The position numbers and the translations under genes are program-made. From Synaphobranchus kaupii (Eukaryota > Chordata > Actinopteri > Anguilliformes > Synaphobranchidae), in contig CM056381.1 in assembly GCA_029718625.1 (NCBI GenBank), positions 51,268,157 through 51,332,156 of the forward strand: 64,000 nucleotides of DNA, given 5' to 3'. Position 1 is the stretch's first letter. Every line of letters starts with the position of its first letter. This document shows, piece after piece, positions 39,653 through 49,955 of this stretch. Below the pieces are notes generated by a model, which saw only the letters and a program-made list of their open reading frames with translations, searched no databases and had not been told where the DNA came from.

Positions 39653-41420
39653 CTTGTAGTACACTTCTAGGAAACCACTCCTCGCTGTTGACGGGGAGTT
39701 TCAACAGGGTTCTCTTGTTCATATAGTGGTCAGCAGAAGGTACTTGGATGAAGAGGGCTGGCAAATATTGACTGGAGTGGTGGCTAATACATGTAAAGAA
39801 ATGCAGTGGTTTCCTGTATGAGACTCTGGATCAACAAAGGTAAAGTAAAGGGTATAGTCCCACAGGAGTGTGAATAACTACAGCGCAGTGGACAAGTTCA
39901 TTGATGTCAGCTGGCACACTGTAAGGTACAAATAGTTTGTGTATTGTAGCTGAACTCTTCAATATACATTTTGGCATATTGATGTTCAGGACACTGCTGG
40001 TATTGCTTAAAGTGAAGCACAGGGACTTAAAATCCATTATATAATAGGGTTGGTTTAAATTGGAATGTTCATGCATTAAATTAAATCACTACTGGGTTTT
40101 AACTGAAGATGGCAGTAACTGGGAACAGGGTAACCGTTTGCTACTATGAGCTGTTAGTTTGCCTGCCTTGAGGTAAAATGCCCATATATTTTATTGCAGT
40201 AATTTTCTCAGTTGTGAAAAGTATAAAGTGATGATGGGCCTGTGAGGTAAAGGTCATCTTACGACTTTGAGAGGGAACGCAAAGCAAGTAGGTTGTTGAA
40301 GATTCATGACTGACCTTTTGGAGATAGTTGATTGGGTTGAAAAATCTGCAGTATTTTTGTTGCCTTATGGAAATTTGTACCTTATGTTACTAGATAGGAT
40401 GTAATATCATTGTTATATTTGTTTATAAGTAACAATGTTAATAAGACCTGCATGTACAGTTTCCTCATACTCTGGTAAATGCCACTGGTTGTGACTTGGA
40501 TCAATAGAGCTGAAAACGTACTGTCGCACTGTTCCCAAGGAATGGTGTGTTGATGTGTGTTTCGAGAAGCTGCTCTGTAGTTTGTCTCACAAGAAACCTG
40601 GCATGGTTTCATTTTGGGCAGCCTTTTTCTGCACCTTCACTGAATTTGGCACCAAGTTTCAGGTCAGCGATAACAGGTGCTTGTGTTGTGATGACTCATC
40701 AGTGCTTTATTTAGCTTCTGAAGTCTCCTGATTATGGAATCCTTTTGTTCGGGTAACATTTTAATGCAGCAACACAAAGCATCAGAAACCAAGCATGCAG
40801 ACATTGTAATGCAGGGTCACAAATCACTCTGTGGGTTACTCCCTGTTAAAATGCAAGGTGACCTGGAATGACTACCCAGTAAAACATTCCAAAATATGCC
40901 AAAATGGCACAATCCATGTTGCAGACCACATTTCTGCATGAGAAATTTAGCAAAGCTTGCTGCATTGACTTCTGAAACTGAAACAGACACCTGTGAAAAT
41001 ACCTTGTCAATGTTTACTCAGAAATTCAACACTTCACAGTGCGGGCTTTGATATGTTTTTCACGTTCAAATTATTTGGCATTTATGTTTATATGCTTGTA
41101 TATCTACTGAGCACGTCTGACACATCTTACTCTGGAAAAGGAACTAGCTTTATTAGAGCATAATTGTGGCTCTTCGGCACTGAATGTGAAACCTCTGTAC
41201 CATCAGTATAACAGTGTGAAGCTTCTGGAGTAAATGAACATGCTGTGTACCAGCTAAACCACAGGCTATATGGCACACAATCAAGTTTCTGGGTGTGGTG
41301 AGTATTTAATGGGTAAGTATTTAATTCAACTGCGTGAAGAGACTTTCTCCAAAAAGAAAATTATTGTAGTATTTACTCCCTGTGAATGTTAATTGTTTTA
41401 GAGCTCAATGTTCTAATACC
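39653..41420. other. intergenic, no gene seen
   Basis: I read both strands of this 1.8 kb and found neither domains nor paired termini. Confidence 0.4.
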
Positions 41421-41615
41421 TAGGTTTTCAACAGGGGGGGTCTTTGAAGTACTGTAGGGGGTCCCTGGCCAGACTTGATGTGCACTGACTATATTGGTAA
41501 AATATTTCAAATTATAAAACCTTTTTATTATTATTTATATAACCCTTTTTAACTTCTGATGAGGGTCCTCTGGATGCCTTTGCGCTGGGGTGGATCAAAG
41601 AAGGTTGAAAACCTG
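41421..41615. mobile_element. small inverted-repeat MITE
   Basis: TAGGTTTTCAAC at the left and GTTGAAAACCTG at the right are inverted around 195 bp, with GGGGGTC/GGGTCC blocks inside. hAT-like by terminus; the target duplication is not clear. Confidence 0.55.
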
Positions 41616-42400
41616 TTATAATATATCGCAGGATTTATACATCATGAAAAGAGAAAAGAAAAAGGCACTCGGTATTCTGACATTGATTCAGCGTGATCTC
41701 GATGAGCAAATTGATGTTGAATCAACGTCGGAATTCAACATTGAATCTACGTCGATTCAACGTTCGCTTGCTATCTGGGTAATGAGACTGGATAGTTTGG
41801 CATGCTCTGCTTTTCTTGTTGGCTGGAAGAACAAATGTTGGTATGTTCTAATTAAATCCCTGACTAGAGTCACTATTTATATGCGCAGTTTAAGTTATGC
41901 CCATGTAGTTGGCCAATACTAACCCAAAAGGGCTGGAGCACTGTACATTTAAGTATAAGCAATGGTTCTCTGCCTTTTTCTAAATTGTCAAATGGACTGT
42001 CCCAAATACGTAGTCCAAATGTAGAGCCCACATGACCACAAAATAGGCATACGTACAGCCCAACACAGCCCCTACGTAAAAAAGGGGTGGGTATGTTGAT
42101 GCCAACTAATAGCATGGAAGCCTTAATGGTCCAAACGCCTTAAGACGTTCAAAATGGACGTCTTAAGACAAACAAATTTGACATCTTAATGCGGACACCG
42201 AACTACATGTTTTGGCCCAAACGGCGTTCCATAGTACGTACGTCTGTGACGTCTGACTTGCCGTGACATCGCCCGTGTTCTCCATCAACACAATAGGATT
42301 TGTTCACACGTCATACACGAACGTATACACGTCAGTTCTCCGCTCAGTTTAGTAATCCAGATAATGTCAGCTATCACACCCATAACTGTGTGCCGCGTGA
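41616..42400. other. intergenic, short palindromic motifs
   Basis: GATGTTGAATCAACGTCG-type motifs at 41710-41770 and CTTAAGACG inverted motifs near 42140-42175 suggest MITE cores without identifiable ends. No gene. Confidence 0.4.
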
Positions 42401-42525
42401 AGTCGTAATTATGAGATGCTAAGTTGTAATTATGAGGTGCCAAATCGTAATTGTTGATATTCTAAGTCGTAATTATGAGATGCCAAGTCATAATTATGAG
42501 ATGCCAAGTCGTAATTATGAGGAAA
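42401..42525. repeat. 21-bp tandem repeat, about six units
   Basis: Core AAGTCGTAATTATGAGATGCC, with one diverged unit in the middle. Confidence 0.9.
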
Positions 42526-43010
42526 CATCTCACTTAATAATGGGGAAAAAAAATATTACGTGCTAGATTTTACTTTTTTTAAGTGGCGGAAACAGGCTTC
42601 CATAGGTATGGCCTACTGTACAAAAATGTACTTTGAAGAAATAAAAGTGGTTGTTGCTACATTTAGCAAGCTAGTGTCAGAGGATAATAATCACTAGCAA
42701 TGTGACAGACAAGAACTAGAATTAGCTAGCTAGCTATCGAAAGCCAAAAAAGTATTAAGTCTATCCATAACTAACGTTAGTTTCGTCAAGATACCGTACA
42801 CTGTCATTGCATCGTATGATTAATTGCCATATCAATCAAATATGATCAGTTATTTGTTTCCTGTGTTGATAATGGTAGCTAACACATAGTTTTCCCGATG
42901 CTATTAGCTACGTAGCTAATGTTATAGCTCTTGGGCTCAGTATCTAACGTTTTCAAGATAGCCAGTGACATATGGCGCCATGTGGTGGCAGTGAAGTCGG
43001 TCTGGTAACA
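42526..43010. other. intergenic, no gene seen
   Basis: GCTAGCTAGC-type motifs only. Confidence 0.4.
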
Positions 43011-43146
43011 TTAACCCATTTAATCCCTAATTTTTCCTTGCAATTTGAGTACATGTATTTTACTCCTTAGACCTCCCTAACACACAAACTTTATGCCCTT
43101 TTTGATTTTATGTTGGTTAAGTTAGTGAAATATTAGGTTTTATACT

Positions 43147-43164
43147 CGGTCACAATAGTGACCG
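43147..43164. promoter_or_regulatory. 18-bp palindrome, left copy
   Basis: CGGTCACAATAGTGACCG, one base from a perfect palindrome, 133 bp inside the left end of the piggyBac element. Followed by GTGGGA as in the right copy. Confidence 0.6.
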
Positions 43165-44475
43165 GTGGGAAATAGCATAGTCAGAATTCATACAAATTCT
43201 TCGATTACACCTATTTACACGTTTAAAATCTTAAAATAACAGTAACATATGCAACATATAAGAATGAGATATGGTTAGAATTTACTTCACAACTTTATTA
43301 CAATTGTTCACGTAACACAATGTTTGAACTTACAATAATACAAACACTGCCGTTGGCAAATTCATCTGAGGTAGGCTCATTCATTTATGACAGAAGCAGA
43401 AGCCAGGACATGGAAACCATACACCATGTAGAATCCAACACTTTAAAATAACATTAAGTAAAATTAAATATAATATCATCTCTGAACATTTTATAACGGT
43501 AAGACATTCATTTTGTATTATCAATAATGTTACATTTTAACAGTATAAAAGTGAACCAAAACGTACTAGGGCAGTGCATACTGTAGGGTACTATCAGTGA
43601 CAACAATGTACTTATTCCACTGTCTCATAAAACAGTTTCAACAAATTTGAGTAAATAGTAGACCACAGCTCATCAGTTAGACTTCACTCTCCATGAAAAC
43701 ACTTGAAGCACTCAATGTGGAGAGGTGCATCACACTTCTCATATGCATATACAGTGCGCTTGTCGTACCATCTGCATCTGTGGAAACGGTTCCCTGTGTT
43801 CACAGGCCAGTGAGATTTTCCATCACCTCTTGCAGAATCCTGAGTGACAGTTGTTGCAATCGAAGATCTTCTGCCATGGCCAAGAGGTAGTTTTCCATAT
43901 CTTTTTAGGAGACCCAGGGACACAGATCGCTGAAAGGCCAGGAGTTCATATTCACTACCAACAACATCTCTGAAGAACAACCAGCTATTCACCACGCACT
44001 GTGAAGGGACAAAGAAAAGATTGGCCACCACCTCTTCTTTGACCTTATTGCAACCCTATATCTTGACACATGAAGATCATGCAGATCCACGCCCCCCATG
44101 TTTTGGTTGTATGTGAGGATACACATGGGCTGTGGAACTTTGTCATTGGCTTTTTTCCAGTACCTTTCCCCCCTGTGCAAGGATCTCAGAGCTTCCGCGA
44201 GGCATTTTTTTTGGAATTTCTTCACATCTGTGAAAGGGACATCATACAGGTGGCACTGTCTCAGAGTGCCAAGACATCCATAACCTTGTTTTGTCATTTC
44301 ATCAAGGAGGCTAAGTAAGGTGAAAAGGTTGTCATGTACAAAGTTACCCACTGGAGGAACTTCCGCTTGTTCGGCTAGACCAAGGACTATACTTAGGCCC
44401 TGTCCTAGGCCAGTTTCAGGGAGATGTGTGTGCACTCCCCAATAGGGCTCCATATGATAAATGTACCTTGTAGGT

Positions 44476-45208
44476 CAGTGGTTCTCAACCCTGGTCCTGG
44501 GGACCCCCTGTGTATGCTGGTTTTCGTTCCAACCACAATTGCAATACCAGAATTTTAACAAGCTGTTATTTTTTCTTAATTAGGTGTTTTTATTGTATAG
44601 AGAGAACACTTTAAACTCTTTACTCTCTTAAGCCACGTTATGTTAGCAATAGCTATGCATGCTTTGAAGAAAAAAAATCCCATGTTCGTTATGCTTATTG
44701 TGTTGTATTGCAAACAATTACAAAGAAGAGGTAAGAACTCAGGTGAACAGGGTCCTAATTAGGTCATTGAGCACAAGTTTAAGTTCCTTCGTAATTTTTT
44801 CCTTAAACTTGTTAACACAATGCAGGTTTGGCTCGTTATCATTTGCTTTGTCTTTGAATTCTTCATTATTTACCAAACGGTTAGTTTTAGTGGCCATGTG
44901 TCCACAATTTCACCAATTATGAGCCAATTGATTCACCTCAGTCTTTAATTTGATCAGTTAAAACATGTTTTACCTCCTTTTAATTGTTTACAATACAGCA
45001 CAATGTGAATATTGGACTTTTATTCTTCATGGCATGCATAGCTATTACTAACATAATGTGGCTTAAGAATGTAAATAATCCCTCTAAACATTAAAAACAC
45101 CTAATTAAGAAAAATTAACAGCTTGTTAAAATTCAAGTATTGCAATTGTGGTTGGAACGAAAACCAGCATACACAGGGGGTCCCCAGGACCAGGGTTGAG
45201 AACCACTG
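44476..45208. mobile_element. hAT-type MITE with perfect 8-bp duplication
   Basis: CAGTGGTTCTCAACCCTGGT at the left and the inverse GTTGAGAACCACTG at the right. Exact TTGTAGGT at 44468-44475 and 45209-45216. It splits the piggyBac transposase reading frame. Same family as 19520-20119. Confidence 0.93.
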
Positions 45209-46290
45209 TTGTAGGTGATGCAAGGCTCCACAATTTATACCCAAACTGGATTGGTTTGCCCCTGATGAATTCTTGCAACCATGCCTGCCATAATAAGGTA
45301 TCATGCTTTTGTCAACCGATACCCATTTTGGGTATGGCATCATTTTGTAAGACTCATCCAGTGCACTGAAGATGGGCCGTACTTTGTAGAAAGGGTCGTT
45401 TGTGGCCTTTGAGTTATCCAACAGATGGATTGAGGCCCTTATCTCATCAAATTGATTCTTTCTCACTGCATTCGCGATGGCTTCATTGTAGACATCGGGG
45501 TCGTATGACCAAAACATGTGCCACCGTGACACAGAACTGTAGCCAGATGCGAGAAGAACCCCATAGAAAGTCAGCAACTGATCCATGTTCAGATCAAGTA
45601 TCTTCCCTTTGGTTTACATTGAATAGATGTTTGACATCTCAAGAGTGAGCTCCCTCAGAGTAGGAGGGTACATCAACAAATCGACTGGATCAGGTTTAGT
45701 TTGCTTTATGCACTCTGCTGCAGTTGCGCCATAGGTCACAAAATCTGGAATCTTGGACGCGGCCGGTCGTTTTGATCTTTTAAAAACCCTGTCCCTATTT
45801 TGCATATTTTGAAGAGATGTTTTTGTTGCGTCATGGGGTCTCATTTTCCTCAGGGCATCTCCTTTTTCGGCTGGTCGCTGTGGGAGACTCGCCAAGATAT
45901 GGCAGTGGTGGTGAGTTTGCTTCAACACCGACTGCTGCAGGAGCGGGAGGTGGAGTGGGGCACACCAATTGGTTCTCATGAACATCTGCCTCATCCTCCA
46001 GATAGTTCACCTCTGCATCGCCATTCAATAGTCTACCTGGCAAATGGCTCGTTTTACCCTGGTACTCCCTATCTGAGCCATCGCTATCACAGTCATCGCT
46101 ATCACAGTCACTTTCAATTGCTTCTTTTTCAAGTGTAGGAATGACGGTGATGCTGCACACAGCACTTGGGGGGTAACGTATGTCTAGCAGGTCCAACACA
46201 TCTGATAGTTTTAACCTGTAAAAAAATTAATAAATAAAAAAGATAACTAAGATTAACAGTGTTTTCAATTAAGACACTGTATTATACTAC

Positions 46291-46308
46291 CGGTCACAAT
46301 TGTGACCG
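46291..46308. promoter_or_regulatory. 18-bp perfect palindrome, middle copy
   Basis: CGGTCACAATTGTGACCG within the intron of the piggyBac gene, about 75 bp before exon 2. Possible transposase or host-factor site; function unknown. Confidence 0.6.
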
Positions 46309-46397
46309 TTAACAAATTTACACTTCTTATGAGCAAAATATATATGCAGGAGTATAATTCTCAAAATATATCAGTAGTAGACCCTTTAAAGAATATA

Positions 46398-47928
46398 CAC
46401 TACTCACAAAAAGTTAGGGATATTTGGCTTTCGGGTGAAATTTATGGAAAATGTAAGTTCACGCTACAGTGATATTATACGTATCATGAAAGTAGGGCAT
46501 TTAAGTAGAAGCATGCAATGGTGATTTCCTCATCTCAAACAATTTATTGAAACAAAAGCCAACAACAGTGGTGGGTATACCACAACAAAAATGTCAATGT
46601 CTCAATAACTTGTCATGTGCCCTTGAGCATCAATTACAGCTTGACAACGACGTCTCATGCTGTTCACAAGTCGACTTATTGTCTGCTGAGGCATGGCATC
46701 CCACTCTTCTTGAAGGGCGGCCCTCAGGTCATTGAGGTTCTGGGGTACAGAGTTACGAGCCTCTACACGGTGAGTCAGCTGATCCCATAGGTTTTCTATG
46801 GGATTCAGGTCTGGAGAAAGTGCAGGCCACTCCATTTGAGGTACCCCAGTCTCCAGCAGCCTTTCCCTAATGATGCGACCTCGATGAGCTGGAGCATTGT
46901 CGTCCATGAAGATGAAATTAGGCCTGTGTTGTTCATGCAGGGGCACAATGACTGGATTAATGATGTTATTCAGGTAGTATGGGCTTGTCACTGTACCATT
47001 CACAAAGTGTAGGGCAGTTCTGTATTGACTAGACACACCTGCCCACACTGTAACACCGCCACCACCAAAGGGTCGTCTGGTGACAACAGTGGCTGATGCA
47101 TAGCGCTCTCCTTGACGTCTCCAACATCTTTGGCGGCCATCATTTCTGCTCAACGTGAATCGACTTTCATCAGAGAACAGCACTGAGGCCCACTGGTCCC
47201 TCGTCCAGCGTAAATGCTCCCTGGCCCATGCAAGACGATGACGCCTGTGCCTGGTGGTGTGGTCAGGTACCCTTGCAGGTCGTCTAGCACGCAGACCACG
47301 CTGATGTAAACGGTTTCGAATGGTCTGACGTGACACTTGGGTGCCTCTCACCTCCCTTAAATGTGCCTGGAGTTGAGTGGCATTCATCATCCGGTTCCGC
47401 AGGGCACTGTTCACAATGAAGCGGTCATCAGTGTGGGATGTGGCCAAAGGACGTCCACTTCTATGCCTTTCTGTGACTCTTCCAGTCTCTCTGTATCTCT
47501 GTTGCAACCTGCTGATGACACTCTGTGACACTCTAAGCTCAGTGGCCACTTCCCTCTGAGAACATCCTGTTTGAAGCCTCGCAATGGCGAGGTACTGTTG
47601 ATCAATTGTTAGGTGTCGTCTTGGTCTCATGATGTCAAAATGTGAACAGCATGATGAAGAGGACTGTTTAAACACCAATTCTAATTGAACCAGGAAATTT
47701 ATTAGCCGATTCATGGATCAAACACCTGTTGTGAATTTTGCCGTTCAGCTCCTTGTTAGAGAACAGCAAGTTGTGCAAAAAGTACTGAAACATTGAATAG
47801 TTGGACATGTGCATTCAAAAGTTTAGAGAAGGTCAAATTAATTTCACCTGTAAAGGTTATAGTGCATTTTAGGTTCATCCTGAAATTTCACCCGAAAGCC
47901 GAATATCCCTAACTTTTTGTGAGTAGTG
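46398..47928 (-). mobile_element. structurally intact Tc1-type transposon
   Basis: 1531 bp. Both ends start CACTACTCACAAAAAGTTAG and stay identical except for one base over the first 46. TA flanks both sides (46396-46397, 47929-47930). It contains one uninterrupted transposase frame. High end identity and the open frame indicate a young copy that may still be mobile. It sits in the intron of a dead piggyBac transposase gene, in the same orientation. Confidence 0.93.
46602..47630 (-). CDS. Tc1-family DD34E transposase, intact (342 aa)
   Basis: Cut-and-paste transposase that binds the element's inverted repeats and inserts it at TA. I start at the ATG at 47630 ([20 protein letters not shown]); the frame is open 28 codons upstream, but that part is unlike the family. 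Residues about 8-50 form the first helix-turn-helix ([20 protein letters not shown]), followed by [12 protein letters not shown] (AT-hook-like GRP linker) and a second helix-turn-helix ([18 protein letters not shown]). The catalytic triad is Asp in LFSDESRF, Asp in [13 protein letters not shown] and Glu in [12 protein letters not shown], with 34 residues between the last two. The 342-residue length fits full-size Tc1 transposases. No stop or frame change is seen. Confidence 0.95.
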   Translation of the reverse strand: MRPRRHLTIDQQYLAIARLQTGCSQREVATELRVSQSVISRLQQRYRETGRVTERHRSGRPLATSHTDDRFIVNSALRNRMMNATQLQAHLREVRGTQVSRQTIRNRLHQRGLRARRPARVPDHTTRHRRHRLAWAREHLRWTRDQWASVLFSDESRFTLSRNDGRQRCWRRQGERYASATVVTRRPFGGGGVTVWAGVSSQYRTALHFVNGTVTSPYYLNNIINPVIVPLHEQHRPNFIFMDDNAPAHRGRIIRERLLETGVPQMEWPALSPDLNPIENLWDQLTHRVEARNSVPQNLNDLRAALQEEWDAMPQQTISRLVNSMRRRCQAVIDAQGHMTSY

Positions 47929-48184
47929 TATGTACAAAAGATGATAGTTCTATCTGTTAATTAAGGTGTTTTACTTACTTCCTTTTGTGGAAGTCTGAGG
48001 AAGACATCTTCTTCCAGAGGTGCAAGCAGGAAGTAAACTGATCTGGTCATGTGACCTTCCACACTAGTCATATGACATTGATAAATTTTAATCAAGACAA
48101 TCTATTTTTTCATTTAAAAGTAGAATTTCTTGCCCAAAGCCAACAACAACACTTTTAGAGCTTCCAGAAATTAAAAAAAACATG

Positions 48185-48202
48185 CGGTCACAATTGTGAC
48201 CG
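48185..48202. promoter_or_regulatory. 18-bp perfect palindrome, right copy
   Basis: CGGTCACAATTGTGACCG, directly inside the right terminus of the piggyBac element and about 180 bp upstream of exon 1, where a promoter would lie. Confidence 0.6.
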
Positions 48203-48217
48203 GTGGGATTAAATGGG

Positions 48218-48994
48218 GAGCACGAACATAACCGAACAATCTGTCTTGCATTGTTTTAATATTTCAATGTTTATGACTATACATTTTATGATTGCACAAA
48301 ATTGCAGTTTCTAAGTGCCACTTTGTCGCGTAGCTAGTCAATTTAACAAGCAACCTAGCTTAGTTTATTTTTCAAGCAAATAAGGGTTGATTTCAGATAT
48401 GAATGCAGGGCCATATCTACTCTAATATTAAAAGCAAACAAACCAGAGTAGCTAGTACTGTAGCTAGTTACCGACCTGGCCGCACAAAGTGCAATGTAAT
48501 TTTTTGTTTTGTTTCGTCACACACGTTTAGGCATGAGCTCTGATTGGTTTACTTTTGTGGAGACAGACAAACTGTTCAGCCTAAAAATCACTTAATGAAA
48601 TTGATGGAGAAACACCCTCTCAAGTGATATTACTGAATAAAGTTACATTTTGTTTACCTTAAAAGGGGGCCTGAAGCTAAAACCATGGAGAAGAAGAATA
48701 AGGTGGAAGATTTGGTCCATTGGTCATCAAGAATTACTTAATTGTTTTTTAAACAACATGCACAACATACTGTTTTAATCTGATATTTGTTTGACCATAC
48801 AAAATATGCATTTAAAAAAATTGAAAATATTGTGGGGGAGTTATTGGTATATGGTTATTAAACAATAGTAAAATGAAATGCATTTACTTATTTTGTAAAG
48901 GCCTGTAGTATTCTGTTTTGTGTTTTTCTACTTTGGTTTTAGGGCAGAATCCATTTAAAAGATCAGTGTATCAAATTAGCCCACGTAGCCCATA
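48218..48994. other. intergenic, no gene seen
   Basis: AT-rich with no paired termini recognised. Confidence 0.4.
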
Positions 48995-49671
48995 CAGTGC
49001 ATCCGGAAAGTATTCACAGCGCTTCACTTTTTCCACATTTTGTTCTGTTACAGCCTTATTCCAAAATTGATTAAATTCATTTTTTCCCTCAAAATTCTAC
49101 ACACAACACCCCATAATGACAATGTGAAAAAAGTTTTTTTGAGATTTTTGCAAATTTATTAAAAAATTAAAAAATAAAATTTCTCATTTACATAAGTATT
49201 CATACCCTTTGCTTTAACATATTTTTAAAGTATCATATTTCATATTTGGTCGCATATCCTTTACATGCTGTTACTTCCTGAAGTCTGTGACCATCAACAT
49301 CAAAAAACTGTCGATATCTTATTTTCAGGTACTGTTACAAGCGATACTATAACCTCTCTGCATTTGAATGGATCTCTATGGAAATTGGGGGGTGAGACTA
49401 GATTCAGCTGTAAATTACACTGGTACAGTATGGAACACATGGCTGGCTAAATGGCTGTAAGTTATCAAGGGTCTGAGCTATCAAACGAGCCCCAAACCAT
49501 CACTCTGTTGCCAGATATGGAGTAGGTGTGGATGGATCACTTTAAGGGTTGTTTCTCCTGACGTTTTTCCCCATAGAGTTCTATAGGAAAATGAGTCCGG
49601 AGAAATAACCCTTGCAGTGATCCATCCACATCTACTCCATATCTGGCAACAGAGTGATGGTTTGGGGCTCG
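48995..49671 (+). mobile_element. Tc1-type end plus hairpin module, copy D
   Basis: CAGTGCATCCGGAAAGTATT after TA, then the module and the large palindrome (about 49476-49671). It is nearly identical in inverted orientation to 13376-14061. It stops abruptly at 49671, where LINE-like sequence begins, so the second Tc1 end is lost. Confidence 0.8.
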
Positions 49672-49675
49672 TCCT

Positions 49676-49955
49676 TCTAAAAAATTAGTTAACCACCCCA
49701 CCACCATACGTTCCATCAAATTTGTCATCAACAAAAGTTAGATGTCAGCGCTATTGGACGGTAGCTGGCAGCACTAGCAGTGTCTTTCCCCAGCTTCATA
49801 AAAGGCAAAACCACCGCCCTCTTCCACAGCCCCGGAAACCATCTCTCCACCCAAATTTTATTGAACACCTTCAACACAGCCAGCTGAACCTTCTCCGACA
49901 CATGCCTCAGCACAGAGTAGAGGAGGTGGTAGTGGAGGAAGGGAGGGTGCATTTT
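49676..49955 (-). pseudogene. non-LTR (LINE) reverse transcriptase fragment
   Basis: The minus strand reads VFNKIWVERWFPGLWKRAVV, LPFMKLGKDTASAA and SYRPIALTSNFC, then in another frame LMERMV. The W..A.V.P..K.GKD....SYRPIALTS pattern is the first block of jockey/I-type LINE reverse transcriptases. The catalytic YADD block is absent. It is a short broken scrap between the Tc1 remnant and the satellite array. Confidence 0.75.

Larger units (their letters stand above)
43684..48007 (-). pseudogene. piggyBac transposase (PGBD-like), broken, two exons
   Basis: Exon 1 is 48007-47979 (MSSSDFHKR, donor GTAAGT). Exon 2 starts at 46215 after TTTTTTACAG and reads LKLSDVLDLLDIRYPPSAV, then an acidic region, then the transposase core (TFYGVLLASGYSSV, FDEIRASIHLLDNSKATND, YPKWVSVDKSMIPYYGRHG). 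After the MITE it resumes with PETGLGQGLSIVLGL, FVHDNLFTLLSLLDEM, YDVPFTDVKK and NQNMGGVDLHDLHVSRYR, and ends in a Cys-rich finger with CDAPLHIECFKCFHGE. Breaks: a frame change near 45835, an in-frame TAA near 45614, a frame change near 45280, the MITE and a frame change near 44000. The core has SVDKSM where piggyBac relatives usually have an acidic residue at the Lys. Not functional. Confidence 0.88.
43015..48217 (-). mobile_element. decayed autonomous piggyBac element
   Basis: The left terminus CCCATTTAATCCC follows TTAA (43011-43014). The right terminus is its exact inverse GGGATTAAATGGG, but the right flank is GAGC rather than TTAA, so that border has mutated or been cut. The 5.2-kb interior codes for a piggyBac transposase on the minus strand and carries two later insertions: an hAT MITE (44476-45208) and an intact Tc1 (46398-47928). 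An 18-bp palindrome occurs three times. Confidence 0.85.

Noticed and set aside
43684..44453. Small plus-strand frames opposite the piggyBac transposase
   Set aside because: Antisense shadows of the transposase pseudogene.
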